From Metopolophium dirhodum (lineage: Eukaryota; Arthropoda; Insecta; Hemiptera; Aphididae), in the NCBI RefSeq assembly GCF_019925205.1, contig NC_083567.1, positions 27,032,001-27,096,000 on the forward strand: DNA of 64,000 nucleotides, in the 5' to 3' direction. Below are positions 47,109 through 57,809 of this stretch, piece by piece (within the stretch, counting starts at the first letter, position 1; every line of letters begins with the position of its first letter). Both the position numbers and the translations under genes were made by a program. Under the pieces are notes generated by a model that was given only the letters and a program-made list of their open reading frames with translations, ran no database searches and was not told the origin of the DNA.

Positions 47109-47899
47109 TGAACGAAAATATTTAAATATTATTAATTTGGTTAGGTTAGGTTAGGTGATAGGGCAGGAAATTAGATGTTAACTAATTATCATAGTTTTTA
47201 ACACGGTCTTAAAGACTGTCAGCAAGAGTTGTACCAGTATAGTTATTAAAAACATAAATACAGCCAACATTAAATAATGATTTTTTTACCACAACAAATT
47301 ATAAAATGTATTTTAAAATATAACAAAATATTATTTTATTAGGGTTTTATAAGGTTTTCAATACTTATGAGTTTTTGTAAATAGAAAATGTATAAAATCA
47401 ATAGTTTTAACTTAATATATGGTTTTGTGTTTTAATATCCTATTGTCAAAGAATTCTCAGGGTTTCCTTTCCACATTTTTTACATTGTACTAAATCTAAT
47501 TTTTTTCCGCACATATTTACAAAGACTAAAACAGATATCTGACTATGTTTTTATTTGCATTTAGACTTTATAGTTTGTAATTTAATATTGACTGTAGACC
47601 CACCAAACACAATATTATTTTAAATTAAACATTTTATGTCCTTTATAAATTACAATCACATAGTAGATTCCGTGCAGGACCTTTTATCATTTAATTTCTT
47701 TGCATCCTTTATAATTTACATTCATTTTTATACATTTTCTAATACATATATTACCGTGATACACCTCTGTTCATAATAACTGTTCGCATTATTATAATGT
47801 AAAGAACACCTAGTTTTTGGATTGTAGTTCATATGTATTGCAGTATTTAGCTTCCAGCGTATTCTTTTGTTTAGTGTTATTTCACCCAGATTTTTCAAA
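47109..47899. other. Spacer between the inverted-repeat element and the satellite
   Basis: AT-rich. Contains GGTTAGGTTAGG at about 47140-47155, which equals two or three insect telomere-like TTAGG units, probably by chance. No gene was recognised. Confidence 0.4.
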
Positions 47900-50800
47900 C
47901 AATTTTTTTTTCACTTCATTGAACTCTAGTAGATTTTTTTGTATAAAAATTTTTCAAGATTAACCGGCTATACCTGGGAGTACGCTGAGTACCTGTGTAC
48001 ATAACATATAATTTAAAAAGAGACTGGCTAGGTTCTCTCACGTTCTCCATTCAATTTATTTTTTTATATATTTAACTTTTTTTGATTCTTTTATATATAT
48101 CTTTTTTTAAGACATTAACAACTTGGTGCCATAGATTTTTTTAAAATGTATTATCTGCTTCTTAAAATGCGTTCGCCTGCGGTAGTCCACGTTCCCCTTT
48201 CAATTTTTTTTCATAAATTCAATTCAATTGATTTTTAATATAAATATTTTCAACTTTGTGAGTCTTCGGAGAATTTGTTTCTGTTATTTAATTCCTATCT
48301 CGATCTTTCTATATAGATTTTTAAGCCGGCGACAACACCCTCCTTCAATTTTTTCTTTTTAGTAATGTAACTCTAGTTGAATATTTAGTATTGACGTGAA
48401 AATTGATAAGTTGGTGCCTGTAAATAATCATTCTTTAATGAACTAAATATTTTGAATAGTTTTTTTTGTTTAAGATTCCGGGCATTTTAGTTTGAACTTT
48501 GAAATGTATTTTTCTTCTGTTAAATTTTTTCCAAATTTATTTTTTTGTTTTCTAAAATGCATTTGCCTGCAGGCGCCAATACCCTCCATCAATTCTTTTT
48601 TTATGATTTTAACTCTAGCCACATATTTTAAACATTGACAATCTAGTACCTCTTGAATAATCCTTGTTTAATGAAATAAATTTTTTAAATAGTTTTTTCT
48701 GTTTAATATTCTGGGCATTTTAGTTTGTACTTTGCAAATGTGTATTCCTACAATTAAATTTAATCAAAATTTATTTATGGTTTCCTAAAATGCATTTGCC
48801 TGCAGGCGCTACCACCCTCCTTCAATTTTTTTTTTTATTATTTTACCTCTAGCCAAATTTTTTAAACATTGACAATCTGGTACCCTTTGAATAATCCTTG
48901 TTTAATGAAATAAATATTTTAAATAGTTTTTTCTGTTTAATATTCTGGGTATTTTAGATTGTACTTTGTAATGGTGTATTCATACTGTTAAGTTTTTTCC
49001 AAATTTTTTTTTTGGTTTCCTTAAATGCATTTGCCTGCGGGCGCCAACACCCTCCTTCAATTTTTTTTTTTAGTAATGCAACTCTAGTTGAATATTTCGT
49101 ATTGACTTGAAAATTGATAACTTGGTGCCCTGTGAATATCAGTCTTTAATGAACTAAATATTTTGAATATTTTCTTCTGTTTACGATTCTGGGTATTTTA
49201 GTTTGTTCTTTGTAATGTGTATTCCTACTGTTAAATTTATACAAAATTTTTTTTCTGTTTCCTAAAATGCATTTGCCTGCGGGCGCCAACACCCTCCTTC
49301 AATTTTTTTTTATAATTTAACCATTAGCCAAATTTTTTAAACATTGACAATCTGGTACCCTTTGAATAATCCTTGTTTAATGAAATAAATATTTTAAATA
49401 TTTTCTTCTGTTTACGATTCTGGGCATTTTAGTTTGTTCTTTGTAATGTGTATTCCTACTGTTAAATTTATTCAAAATTTTTTTTTTGTTTCCTAAAATA
49501 CATTTGCCTGCGGGCGCCAACACCCTCCATCAATTTTTTTTTTTAGTCATGCAACTCTAGTTGAATATTTTGTATTGACTTGAAAATTGATAACTTGGTG
49601 CCCTGTGAATATCAGTCTTTAATGATTCTGGGCATTATAGTTTGTACTTTGTAATGTGTAATAATACAGTTGAATTTATTCAAAATTTTTTTTCGGTTTC
49701 CTAAAATGCATTTGCCTGCAGGCGCTAACACCCTCCTTCAATTTTTTTTTTTATTATTTTACCTCTAGCCAAATTTTTTAAACATTGACAATCGGGTACC
49801 CTTGAATAGTCCTTATCTTTAATGAACTAAATATTTTAAATGGTTTTTTTTTTGTTTAAGATTCTGGACATTTTAGTTTGTACTTTGTAATGGTGTATTC
49901 ATACTGTTAAGTTTTTTCCAAATTTTTTTTTTGGTTTCCTTAAATGCATTTGCCTGCAGGCGCCAACACCCTCCTTCAATTTTTTTTTTTAGTAATGCAA
50001 CTCTAGTTGAATATTTCGTATTGACTTGAAAATTGATAACTTGGTGCCCTGTGAATATCAGTCTTTAATGAACTAAATATTTTGAATATTTTCTTCTGTT
50101 TACGATTCTGGGCATTTTAGTTTGTTCTTTGTAATGTGTATTCCTACTGTTAAATTTATTCAAAATTTTTTTTCTGTTTCCTAAAATGCATTTGCCTGCG
50201 GGCGCTAACACCCTCCTTCAATTTTTTTTTTATAATTCAACCATTATCCAAATATTTTAAACATTGACAATCTGGTACCCTTTGAATAATCCTTGTTTAA
50301 TGAAATAAATATTTTAAATATTTTCTTCTGTTTACGATTCTGGGCATTTTAGTTTGTTCTTTGTAATGTGTATTCCTCCTGTTAAATTTATTCAAATTTT
50401 TTTTTTTGTTTCCTAAAATACATTTGCCTGCGGGCGCCAACACCCTCCATCAATTTTTTTTTTTAGTCATGCAACTTTAGTTGAATATTTTGTATTGACT
50501 TGAAAATTGATAACTTGGTGCCCTGTGAATATCAGTCTTTAATGATTCTGGGCATTATAGTTTGTACTTTGTAATGTGTAATAATACAGTTGAATTTATT
50601 CAAAATTTTTTTTCGGTTTCCTAAAATGCATTTGCCTGCGGGCGCTAACACCCTCCTTCAAATTTTTTTTTATAATTTAACCATTATCCAAATTTTTTAA
50701 ACATTGACAATCTGGTACCCTTTGAATAATCCTTGTTTAATGAAATAAATATTTTAAATAGTTTTTTCTGTTTAATATTCTGGGTATTTTAGATTGTACT

Positions 50801-51510
50801 TTGTAATGGTGTATTCATACTGTTAAGTTTTTTCCAAATTTTTTTTTTGGTTTCCTTAAATGCATTTGCCTGCCGGTGCCAACACCCTCCTTCAATTTTT
50901 TTTTTATAATTTAACCATTAGCCAAATTTTTTAAACATTGACAATCTGGTACCCTTTGAATAATCCTTGTTTAATGAAATAAATATTTTAAATATTTTCT
51001 TCTGTTTACGATTCTGGGCATTTTAGTTTGTTCTTTGTAATGTGTATTCCTCCTGTTAAATTTATTCAAAATTTTTTTTTTGTTTCCTAAAATACATTTG
51101 CCTGCGGGCGCTAACACCCTCCATCAATTTTTTTTTTTAGTCATGCAACTCTAGTTGAATATTTTGTATTGACTTGAAAATTGATAACTTGGTGCCCTGT
51201 GAATAATCAGTATTTAATGAACTAAATATTTTGAATAGTTCTTTCTGTTTAAGATTCTGGGCATTTTAGTTTGTACTTTGTAATGTGTATTTCTACTGTT
51301 AAATTTTTTCAAAATTTTTTTTCGGTTTTCTAAAATGCATTTGCCTGCGGCCGCCAACACCCTCCTTCAATTTTTTTTTTTAGTTATGCAACTCTAGTTG
51401 AATATTTTGTATTGACTTGAAAATTGATAACTTGGTGCCCTGTGAATATCAGTCTTTAATGAACTAAATATTTTGAATATTTTCTTCTGTTTACGATTCT
51501 GGGCATTTTA
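47900..51510. repeat. Satellite array of about 235-bp monomers with 920-bp higher-order period
   Basis: The landmark GCATTTGCCTGCGGGCGCCA and CACCCTCCTTCAATTTTTT recurs at about 48321, 48560, 48792, 49025, 49269, 49500, 49708, 49946, 50188, 50420, 50628, 50861, 51093 and 51337. Spacing is 231-244 bp, except two monomers of 208 bp. Two monomer kinds alternate: one with ACATTGACAATCTGGTACCC, one with TTGACTTGAAAATTGATAAC. The 208-bp deletion variant recurs 920 bp apart (49621 and 50541), so blocks of four monomers have been duplicated. Copies left of 48300 are strongly degenerate, as at an array edge. There is no coding capacity. Confidence 0.9.
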
Positions 51511-51515
51511 GATGT

Positions 51516-52967
51516 CCGTGAAAGGGCCAACCTTACACTTTTTCAAAAAAAGTTTTGCACAGTGCCAATTTTTTGCATGTAATAAGCAAGAATTCGCAAG
51601 TTCAGTCCCAGAATTTGCAAGTCAAATTAAAGGAATTATAAGGGGTGGGACCGAGGAAGGGCTAACTTCACGCAGCCCTGACTTGTTGTCAGACACTTTC
51701 AAAACTAGTTCACCACAAATAATTACTTAGAATTATTGGGTTTGTAACAAATTAACATTGATATTAACATAGTTATAAGTTTCAGTTTGATAGCTATTTA
51801 ATTAATATGTACAGTAATTTATTTTGATAATAAGAAAAAAAAATTAAATTCTTCTAAAGTTATCAATGTATTCATTTTTAATATGTCAAATGTAATATTA
51901 TAAATTATAATGTTTATTTAACACTTGTTTTTCTAGAGATTTAAGAGATAAGTAATACATGAAAATATGAATTTTTGAAACCATACCAGTTTATTTAGCT
52001 CTAAAGCGATTTTTGTGAATTTTGTTTTTTAAAATGTGTGTTTTATAAGCATAATAATGGCACTTTTAAAAAAAGTCGGTTAAATTTTCTTTGGAAGTTA
52101 TGGTTGAAAAATCTTCAAAATCTTATTATTATTATTAAAATTCTGTTTTTTTAGGGTTCCGTAGCAGAAGACGGAACCCTTATAGATTCGTCATGTCTGT
52201 CTGTCTGTCTGCCTGTCTGTCTGTCCGTCATAGTGTCACTGCCACTTTTCTTCGAAACTATGAGAGCTATACTGTTAAAAGTTAAAACTTGGTAAGTAGA
52301 TGTATTATATTAACCGCATTAAGATTTTCACACAAAAATAGAAAAAAAAATGCATTTTAGGGGTTGCCCATACTGAAACTCAACAATTTTTTTTCATTCA
52401 ACCCATACGTGGGGGTATCTATGGATAGGTCTTCAAAAATGATATTGAGGTTTTTAATATCATTTTTTTTAAGCTGAATAGTTTGCGCGAGAGTCACTTC
52501 CAAAGTGGTAAAATTTGTGTCCCTCCCTATAACTTCTAAAATAAGAGAATGATAATACTAAAAAAAATATATGATTTTTGACTTGCAAATTTCGGGAGTG
52601 GACTTGTAAATTCTTGCTAATTATAACGAGTGTTTTGACACCAGTTTTGAAAGTTTCTGACAACATGTCAGGGCTGAGAAAAATACTTTGAAAAATCGTA
52701 GGGGTAGGAATTTTGACTTGCAAATTTCAGGAGTGGACTTGCAAATTCTTGCTAATTATAACGATTGGTTTGACACCAGTTTTGAAAGTTTCTGACAATA
52801 AGTCAGGGCCGCGTGAAGTTAGCCCTTCCTCGGTTCCACCCCTTATAACTCCTTTATTTTTGACTTGCAAATTCTGGGATTGGACTTGCAAATTCTTGCT
52901 AATTACTTGCAAAATATTGGCGCTATGCAAAACTTTTTTTGAAAAAGTGTAAGGGCCAACTTCACGG
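51516..52967. mobile_element. 1.45-kb inverted-repeat element with TTCCGT hairpin core
   Basis: The left end CCGTGAAAGGGCCAACCTTA and the right end (inverse) CCGTGAAGTTGGCCCTTACA both continue with CACTTTTTCAAAAAAAGTTTTGCA and GCCAAT. After that come AGCAAGAATT(C/T)GCAAGTT and CCCAGAATTTGCAAGTCAAA. The inverted arms are about 200 bp. The right arm carries the phrase ACTTGCAAAT three times (52581, 52716, 52863) as inner tandem repeats. The left arm sits directly on the satellite end (51510). A related one-sided copy lies at 35646. No transposase is encoded. The core is described separately. Confidence 0.7.
52140..52575 (+). repeat. Core module: TTCCGT hairpin, TGTC repeats and conserved tail
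   Basis: AGGGTTCCGT (52153-52162) and ACGGAACCCT (52171-52180) form a perfect 10-bp hairpin with an 8-nt loop. TATAGATTCGTCATG then leads into TGTC repeats (about 52194-52227). Further on come CGAAACTATGAGAGCTATAC, GGGGTTGCCCATACTGAAAC, GCTGAATAGTTTGCGCGAGA, CACTTCCAAAGTGGTAAAAT, and CTTCTAAAATAAGAGAATGA. I recall this chain, in this order, from interspersed repeats of moths and from bracovirus-type insect sequences. The homology is from memory. Confidence 0.6.
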
Positions 52968-52970
52968 CGG

Positions 52971-53125
52971 TAACTTTTTCAACAATGTGCCTTTTCGGCA
53001 CAGAATTAAGGTATTGATTTCATTTCTTTATTAAGCTCCAAATTCTACTTTTTCAACCATGGGCCTTTTTGGCACAGAATTTTGAGATTGATTTCACTTC
53101 TTTATTAACATCAAAATTCTATTTT
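52971..53125 (+). repeat. Tandem duplication of about 75 bp (two copies)
   Basis: ACTTTTTCAACAATGTGCCT then TCGGCACAGAATTAAGG, ATTGATTTCATTTCTTTATTAA is followed by ACTTTTTCAACCATGGGCCT, TTGGCACAGAATTTTGAG, ATTGATTTCACTTCTTTATTAA. It begins just outside the right end of the 1.45-kb element. Confidence 0.75.
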
Positions 53126-53841
53126 TTCTCCCAATTGCTTCAACTTACGCAAGGAAAGCCCTTTTCACTTCTCTGAAGTACTTTCTTGTGGATGAATATA
53201 TACTATCATAAATCATAATATTTTATTACAATGGATATTCAATTAAATAATTTATATAATTTATATAATATACAATATAATAACTATTTTTTATTGTTAA
53301 TCTTTGTATATTGTAATTAATGAAAAATGTATAAAATACTCAGCTATATGCCTAAATATAAGTACCTATCTTATAATATTTTTTACCTAACACACATAAT
53401 TTCAATGACTACCTACCGAAATAAAAATGCATATATATATACATAGCCAAATCAAATATAAATATAATTATTATAAATATTCATAACTGTGGATATTGTA
53501 ATAAGGTTGGTGCTTAAGATTATAATTGTAATTATTTATTTTTCTGATTTAATTAAATTTAATCAACAATATGGGCGTGACCATCAAATATAAATAGCTA
53601 GTTATACAATAATTACTAGTTATAAGTTATAACCTAGGCTACAGCTTATGTTGTCTGAAATAAAAGTTATTATTTATTTGATGAATAAGAAAGTAAATAA
53701 AATAAATGTATGTAAAACACGCTAAATATTTGAATTATATAATATATTAACTATAGAAATATAGAATAATGGATAATATGCTGAATACTGATATAAAACT
53801 ATAACAGCAGTAATGCAGTATACAGTATTTCAATTTTCTGC
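53126..53841. other. AT-rich spacer
   Basis: No gene or repeat was recognised. Confidence 0.4.
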
Positions 53842-54205
53842 AGTGGCGTACTGCCTCGTGAGGGGGGATATTTTCAGTGTAAAAATAATAATCTGTTCCG
53901 TATTGAAAGCTTCAAAAGTAAAAACATAATATTATACAATATTGAGCATTTTCCGAGCAATTTTCCATTCTTAAATCAGTGAATTTCGAATCTGGAGATA
54001 TTATCCATATGGAAAATAAGGAGCTAAAACCAGATTTAGTTATTAAGCGAATGTTTTAGTAAAATAATATATTAAAGACATTTGTACAATATTGCCGGTC
54101 ACATCAGTTACTAAGCCTGAACGTCCGTTTTTAACACTGACGCGATTAAAAATGTATTTAATGTCAACAATGTCGGCAGAAGAACGACTTTGTCAAAAAC
54201 TTTAA
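53842..54205 (+). pseudogene. hAT transposase C-terminal remnant
   Basis: From 54077 to the stop at 54205 the frame reads DICTILPVTSVTKPERPFLTLTRLKMYLMSTMSAEERLCQKL. This matches the hAT dimerisation region (LPVTxAxxERSFSxLxRIKTYLRSTMxxERL) with changes in the ERSFS core. CAGTGGCGTACTGC at 53842 with a G-run is a plausible left terminus. The DDE catalytic part is absent, so this is an internally deleted, inactive copy. No right terminus was found. Confidence 0.65.
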
Positions 54206-54695
54206 CCAAAAAGAACTAACTACTTAGTTGAATCGAAGTAGGTAATCATATTGTTTCCCAAAAAGGTTTCTACTATTTATAGAAGAACGTAGTTAGATGA
54301 TTGGACTAAATTATAAAATTATACTATAAAGTTAGGTATATACAAAATATAAATTATTAATACGATTTAACGTTTCTATCACATATTATGTAACTTGAAT
54401 AAAACAATATGCGCGTTTTCACGGAGGTACTTACAAAGAGCAAACTGTTTTAACTTTCATTTCGGTGAAAATTTTATGTCAAAACAGTTAACTGTTTATC
54501 AAAATGTTTACTCCTGTAGTCCTGTCACTAAACGACTTTTTCAACAGTTAAGTGCTTCTGGTACCCTTGATAGTACATTTTCGTTTTAGCGATGAACAAA
54601 CTTCATAATATGCCTATCAGATGTTATCAGTAAACAGTCAGCAAGCCGTTTGACTAACCTTATGACCACGAAGACACGCTAATACCTATATTATA
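54206..54695. other. Spacer between hAT remnant and Harbinger-like MITE
   Basis: The frame 54395-54589 has no recognised domain. No repeat was found. Confidence 0.4.
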
Positions 54696-54698
54696 TTA

Positions 54699-54870
54699 AG
54701 GCGGGTTTCCACTTTCCACTATACACGTATGCGTGTACGGGCATACAAATTCTTTGCTGTGATTGGCAGGTTAGGTTAAGTTACCACAGGATTAACCACG
54801 ATACTGTGTTGTTGGACATAGCTGAACATTTTTCGTGTACACGGCAAACGGGTATAGTAGAAACCCGCCT
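54699..54870. mobile_element. 172-bp MITE, PIF/Harbinger-like, with TTA duplication
   Basis: Termini AGGCGGGTTTCCAC (54699-54712) and, inverted, AGGCGGGTTTCTAC match at 13 of 14 positions. TTA flanks both sides (54696-54698 and 54871-54873). This is the 3-bp target duplication typical of PIF/Harbinger elements. The interior contains ATACACGTATGCGTGTACGG near the left and CGTGTACACGGCAAACGGGT near the right, also partly inverted. No ORF. Confidence 0.8.
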
Positions 54871-54873
54871 TTA

Positions 54874-57292
54874 TGTTGAACCTATATTGTATAAAACTAT
54901 ACAATATATTTATGTACCTACCTAATAATTTATAAATATGTAACAGCAACTACCAGAAATAAAAACAATATGCTTGAGTTTCTCTAACACAATCACCCTT
55001 AAAATGTAAGTAAGTAGTTTCACTCTTTAAAAGAAATTTTAAATATACAATTTATTGTAATATAATATTATATACTATCTGATTATCATATTAAAAACCA
55101 ATGGAACTGTTAATAATATATTTTTAGTACCTATTACTATTATTGACTATTGTAGGTATATCATGGGGTATAAAATATGTTTGACAATGGCCCGATGACA
55201 AGACTTATCTTCATTATGAAAAAAAAATTGTTTTGGTACATACGTTTTATTTATTGTATTGATTACCTCCCTCCCCCACATTAAACGAATTTTTGGTACA
55301 TTAGTACCTATAATAGTATAGCAACAATAAAATTTTTAATTATCATCGTCTCCATTAATTTACAATGCCCTTATATAAAACGGAGCGTGGTTATTACTTA
55401 TTGGTATCAACTGTACGATTATATTGAGTGTGTTATTTGACCTATATTAGCCATAATACCAATCGTAATAATGACATTTTCTGTAATATTTATAAGTTAA
55501 TACATATTTTTATGAAAGACAATATTATAACATTATTGGCATATGACGTTATAAATTAATAACCCAGTTGCGTACTATAACATTGATTATCTATAAATAA
55601 TTAATATATTTATAAACATAAGTATTTCTAAATTTCTAATCTACGGTACTACGAATCAATAATTATTTATTAGTCATAGACCAATAACTAATAATCGATA
55701 ATGTAATATTATAGTTTATAATATAATCCTTAAACCGTGTCACTCAATATTAATTGTTATAGGACTTTTATCTACTTGTTAACACATTGTTTTTTAGACT
55801 TTACTTTTGAAACATACAATCTGTAATTAAGTATTTCAAGTAGCATAATATTATTATGTGTTAATATACTTTGATACTCGGACATACATCGCACTGTCAG
55901 TACAATAATCCCATAACTCAAGAAATTGTAGTTTTAAAAAAACTAAAAAAGGTTTTTTATTTAACTTATTAGTGAACTAAAATGTAGAAAATAAATTATA
56001 ATGTCCTTTTACCTGGTATAGTGAATATGATGGTACTGTTGCTGTTGAATTGTGCTCAAATAAAAATCGGGTGGGCTTTACCGTAAAATGGGGTGGATAG
56101 GAACATAGAGATGAATAAGAACAAATATAGAAAAAAATATTTATGTAATTATATAATATATTTTGAAAATGTTATGGTGTCTAGAAAATGCTAATATAAA
56201 CATTCAGCCAAAATGTCATGTATCTACGGTCATTTGTTTTAGAGTTACACCAAAAATTAAAATCAATTTTGCGTAAAAATTCCCGTTTTTCCTTAATTTT
56301 TTTTTTGTTTTTCACGTCACTTTTGAAAACTACTAGGACACTTACTTTTGATCCCCAAAAGTACCAACTAGATTCACTTTCTTATCAGAAAAGTTACTGT
56401 TGAAGAAAATCCAAGCATTTTTACTGTCCTAAAAGGTGATGACAGACACAAAAAAAAAATTAGAATAATATTATACTATATATTTAAACGTTCATTATTG
56501 ATTTATACTCTAATGATTATGATTCCAAATAACAAATTATATTTGTACATTTCAGACGCTATACATTTTAAACTATGTATCTTCATATAATTATATAGTT
56601 ACTAATTTAGCAGGTAAGTAGTTATAGATAAAAAAGTAAACCCGATGTTGATACATTTTAAACCGTTTATAATCATGCGTTTCAAAAATTTCGTAGAATT
56701 AAAACCCTCATCGTAATTTTGAAGTATAAAAAAAGAAATCCCGGATATGCTTAGCAAACACACCAAACCGTTGTCTATACTACAACTGTAGTCAGACAAA
56801 ACTACAATAATATCTCAGGACATAATTATCAAAACAATGAAGTATTATACATTATACATGTAAAGGAGATTTTTAAAATAATACAATATATTACCATGCA
56901 TAATTACGTTAATTTAATAAATTTTAATTAGATACAGAATAAATTAAAAGTAGGTACGCTGTAAAAACTGTTATGTAATAGACTCTTGAACTAGAAACTA
57001 TAACAAGACGATAATAACTAATAATAGCATCAAATATTCAAGTCGAAAACAATATACTTTATTAGTAGTATTTAGTTATAGTTTACCAGTTGATAATCCC
57101 GTAGCACGTTTAGCATCACGAAAAATAGTCTGCAGCCACAGAGAGCCTATTATAGTGTCAGATTGTTTTTGTTAATACGGTGTTTTTGGTGAAAGTCGAT
57201 AGGTACAACCACTGCTAGTCAAATATGAATAGTCTGCTATTTTGCATAATGCTTGTATGCCTATTATATGACGTTATAGTAATAATAATACT
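54874..57292. other. AT-rich stretch with a possible retroelement tail
   Basis: Mostly featureless. From 56200 to 56460 the sequence around CATGTATCTACGGTCATTTG and CTTTTGAAAACTACTAGGAC ends GATGACAGACAC and an A-run, like a LINE 3' end, but only one copy is present. Confidence 0.35.
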
Positions 57293-57809
57293 CAAAGGTG
57301 GGCAAGTTAATGAAAATAATTAACTGTGGCAAGTTAAGTTAATTAAATTAAATTGCCTTCAGTTAAGTTAAAAGTTAACAAAAAAAAAATTTAGATAGAT
57401 AAAGTTTAAAGTTAAAATAGAAAATAAAATTAACTTAACTCAGTTAAAAAAAAGTTAATTTTTTTTCAACTTACAATACTTTTAAGTTTATAAACTGTCC
57501 TAGTATTTTGATATACTCAAACGTTTACAAAATATGTAAAAAATTAGATTATTATAAAATACAATTCGAAAATGAGTTACCAAAATCGAAAAAGTGTCAA
57601 CGAATCAGTATGTCTAGCTTATTACGCATGACATGAAAAGAAAATTAACTTAACTGCACGACAATGATAATTAACTGTAAAAAGTTAAGTTAAAACTATA
57701 AAAATTTTAACTGAATAAGTTAATAAGTTAATAATTAACAAAAATAATTAACTAGTTAAATTAAAAAGTTAAAATAAATTAACTTTTAACAAGTTAATGC
57801 ACACCTTTG
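57293..57809. mobile_element. hAT-like MITE rich in GTTAA motifs
   Basis: It begins CAAAGGTGGGCAAGTTAATG and ends GTTAATGCACACCTTTG, with termini CAAAGGTGxGCA inverted. The flanks ATAATACT and ATTATACT agree at 7 of 8 positions, as for an 8-bp hAT target duplication. The interior is saturated with GTTAAGTT / TTAACTTAACT motifs in both directions. No coding capacity. Confidence 0.8.

Noticed and set aside
47140..47156. TTAGG-like repeats (insect telomere unit)
   Set aside because: Only two to three units, internal to ordinary sequence; not a telomere.
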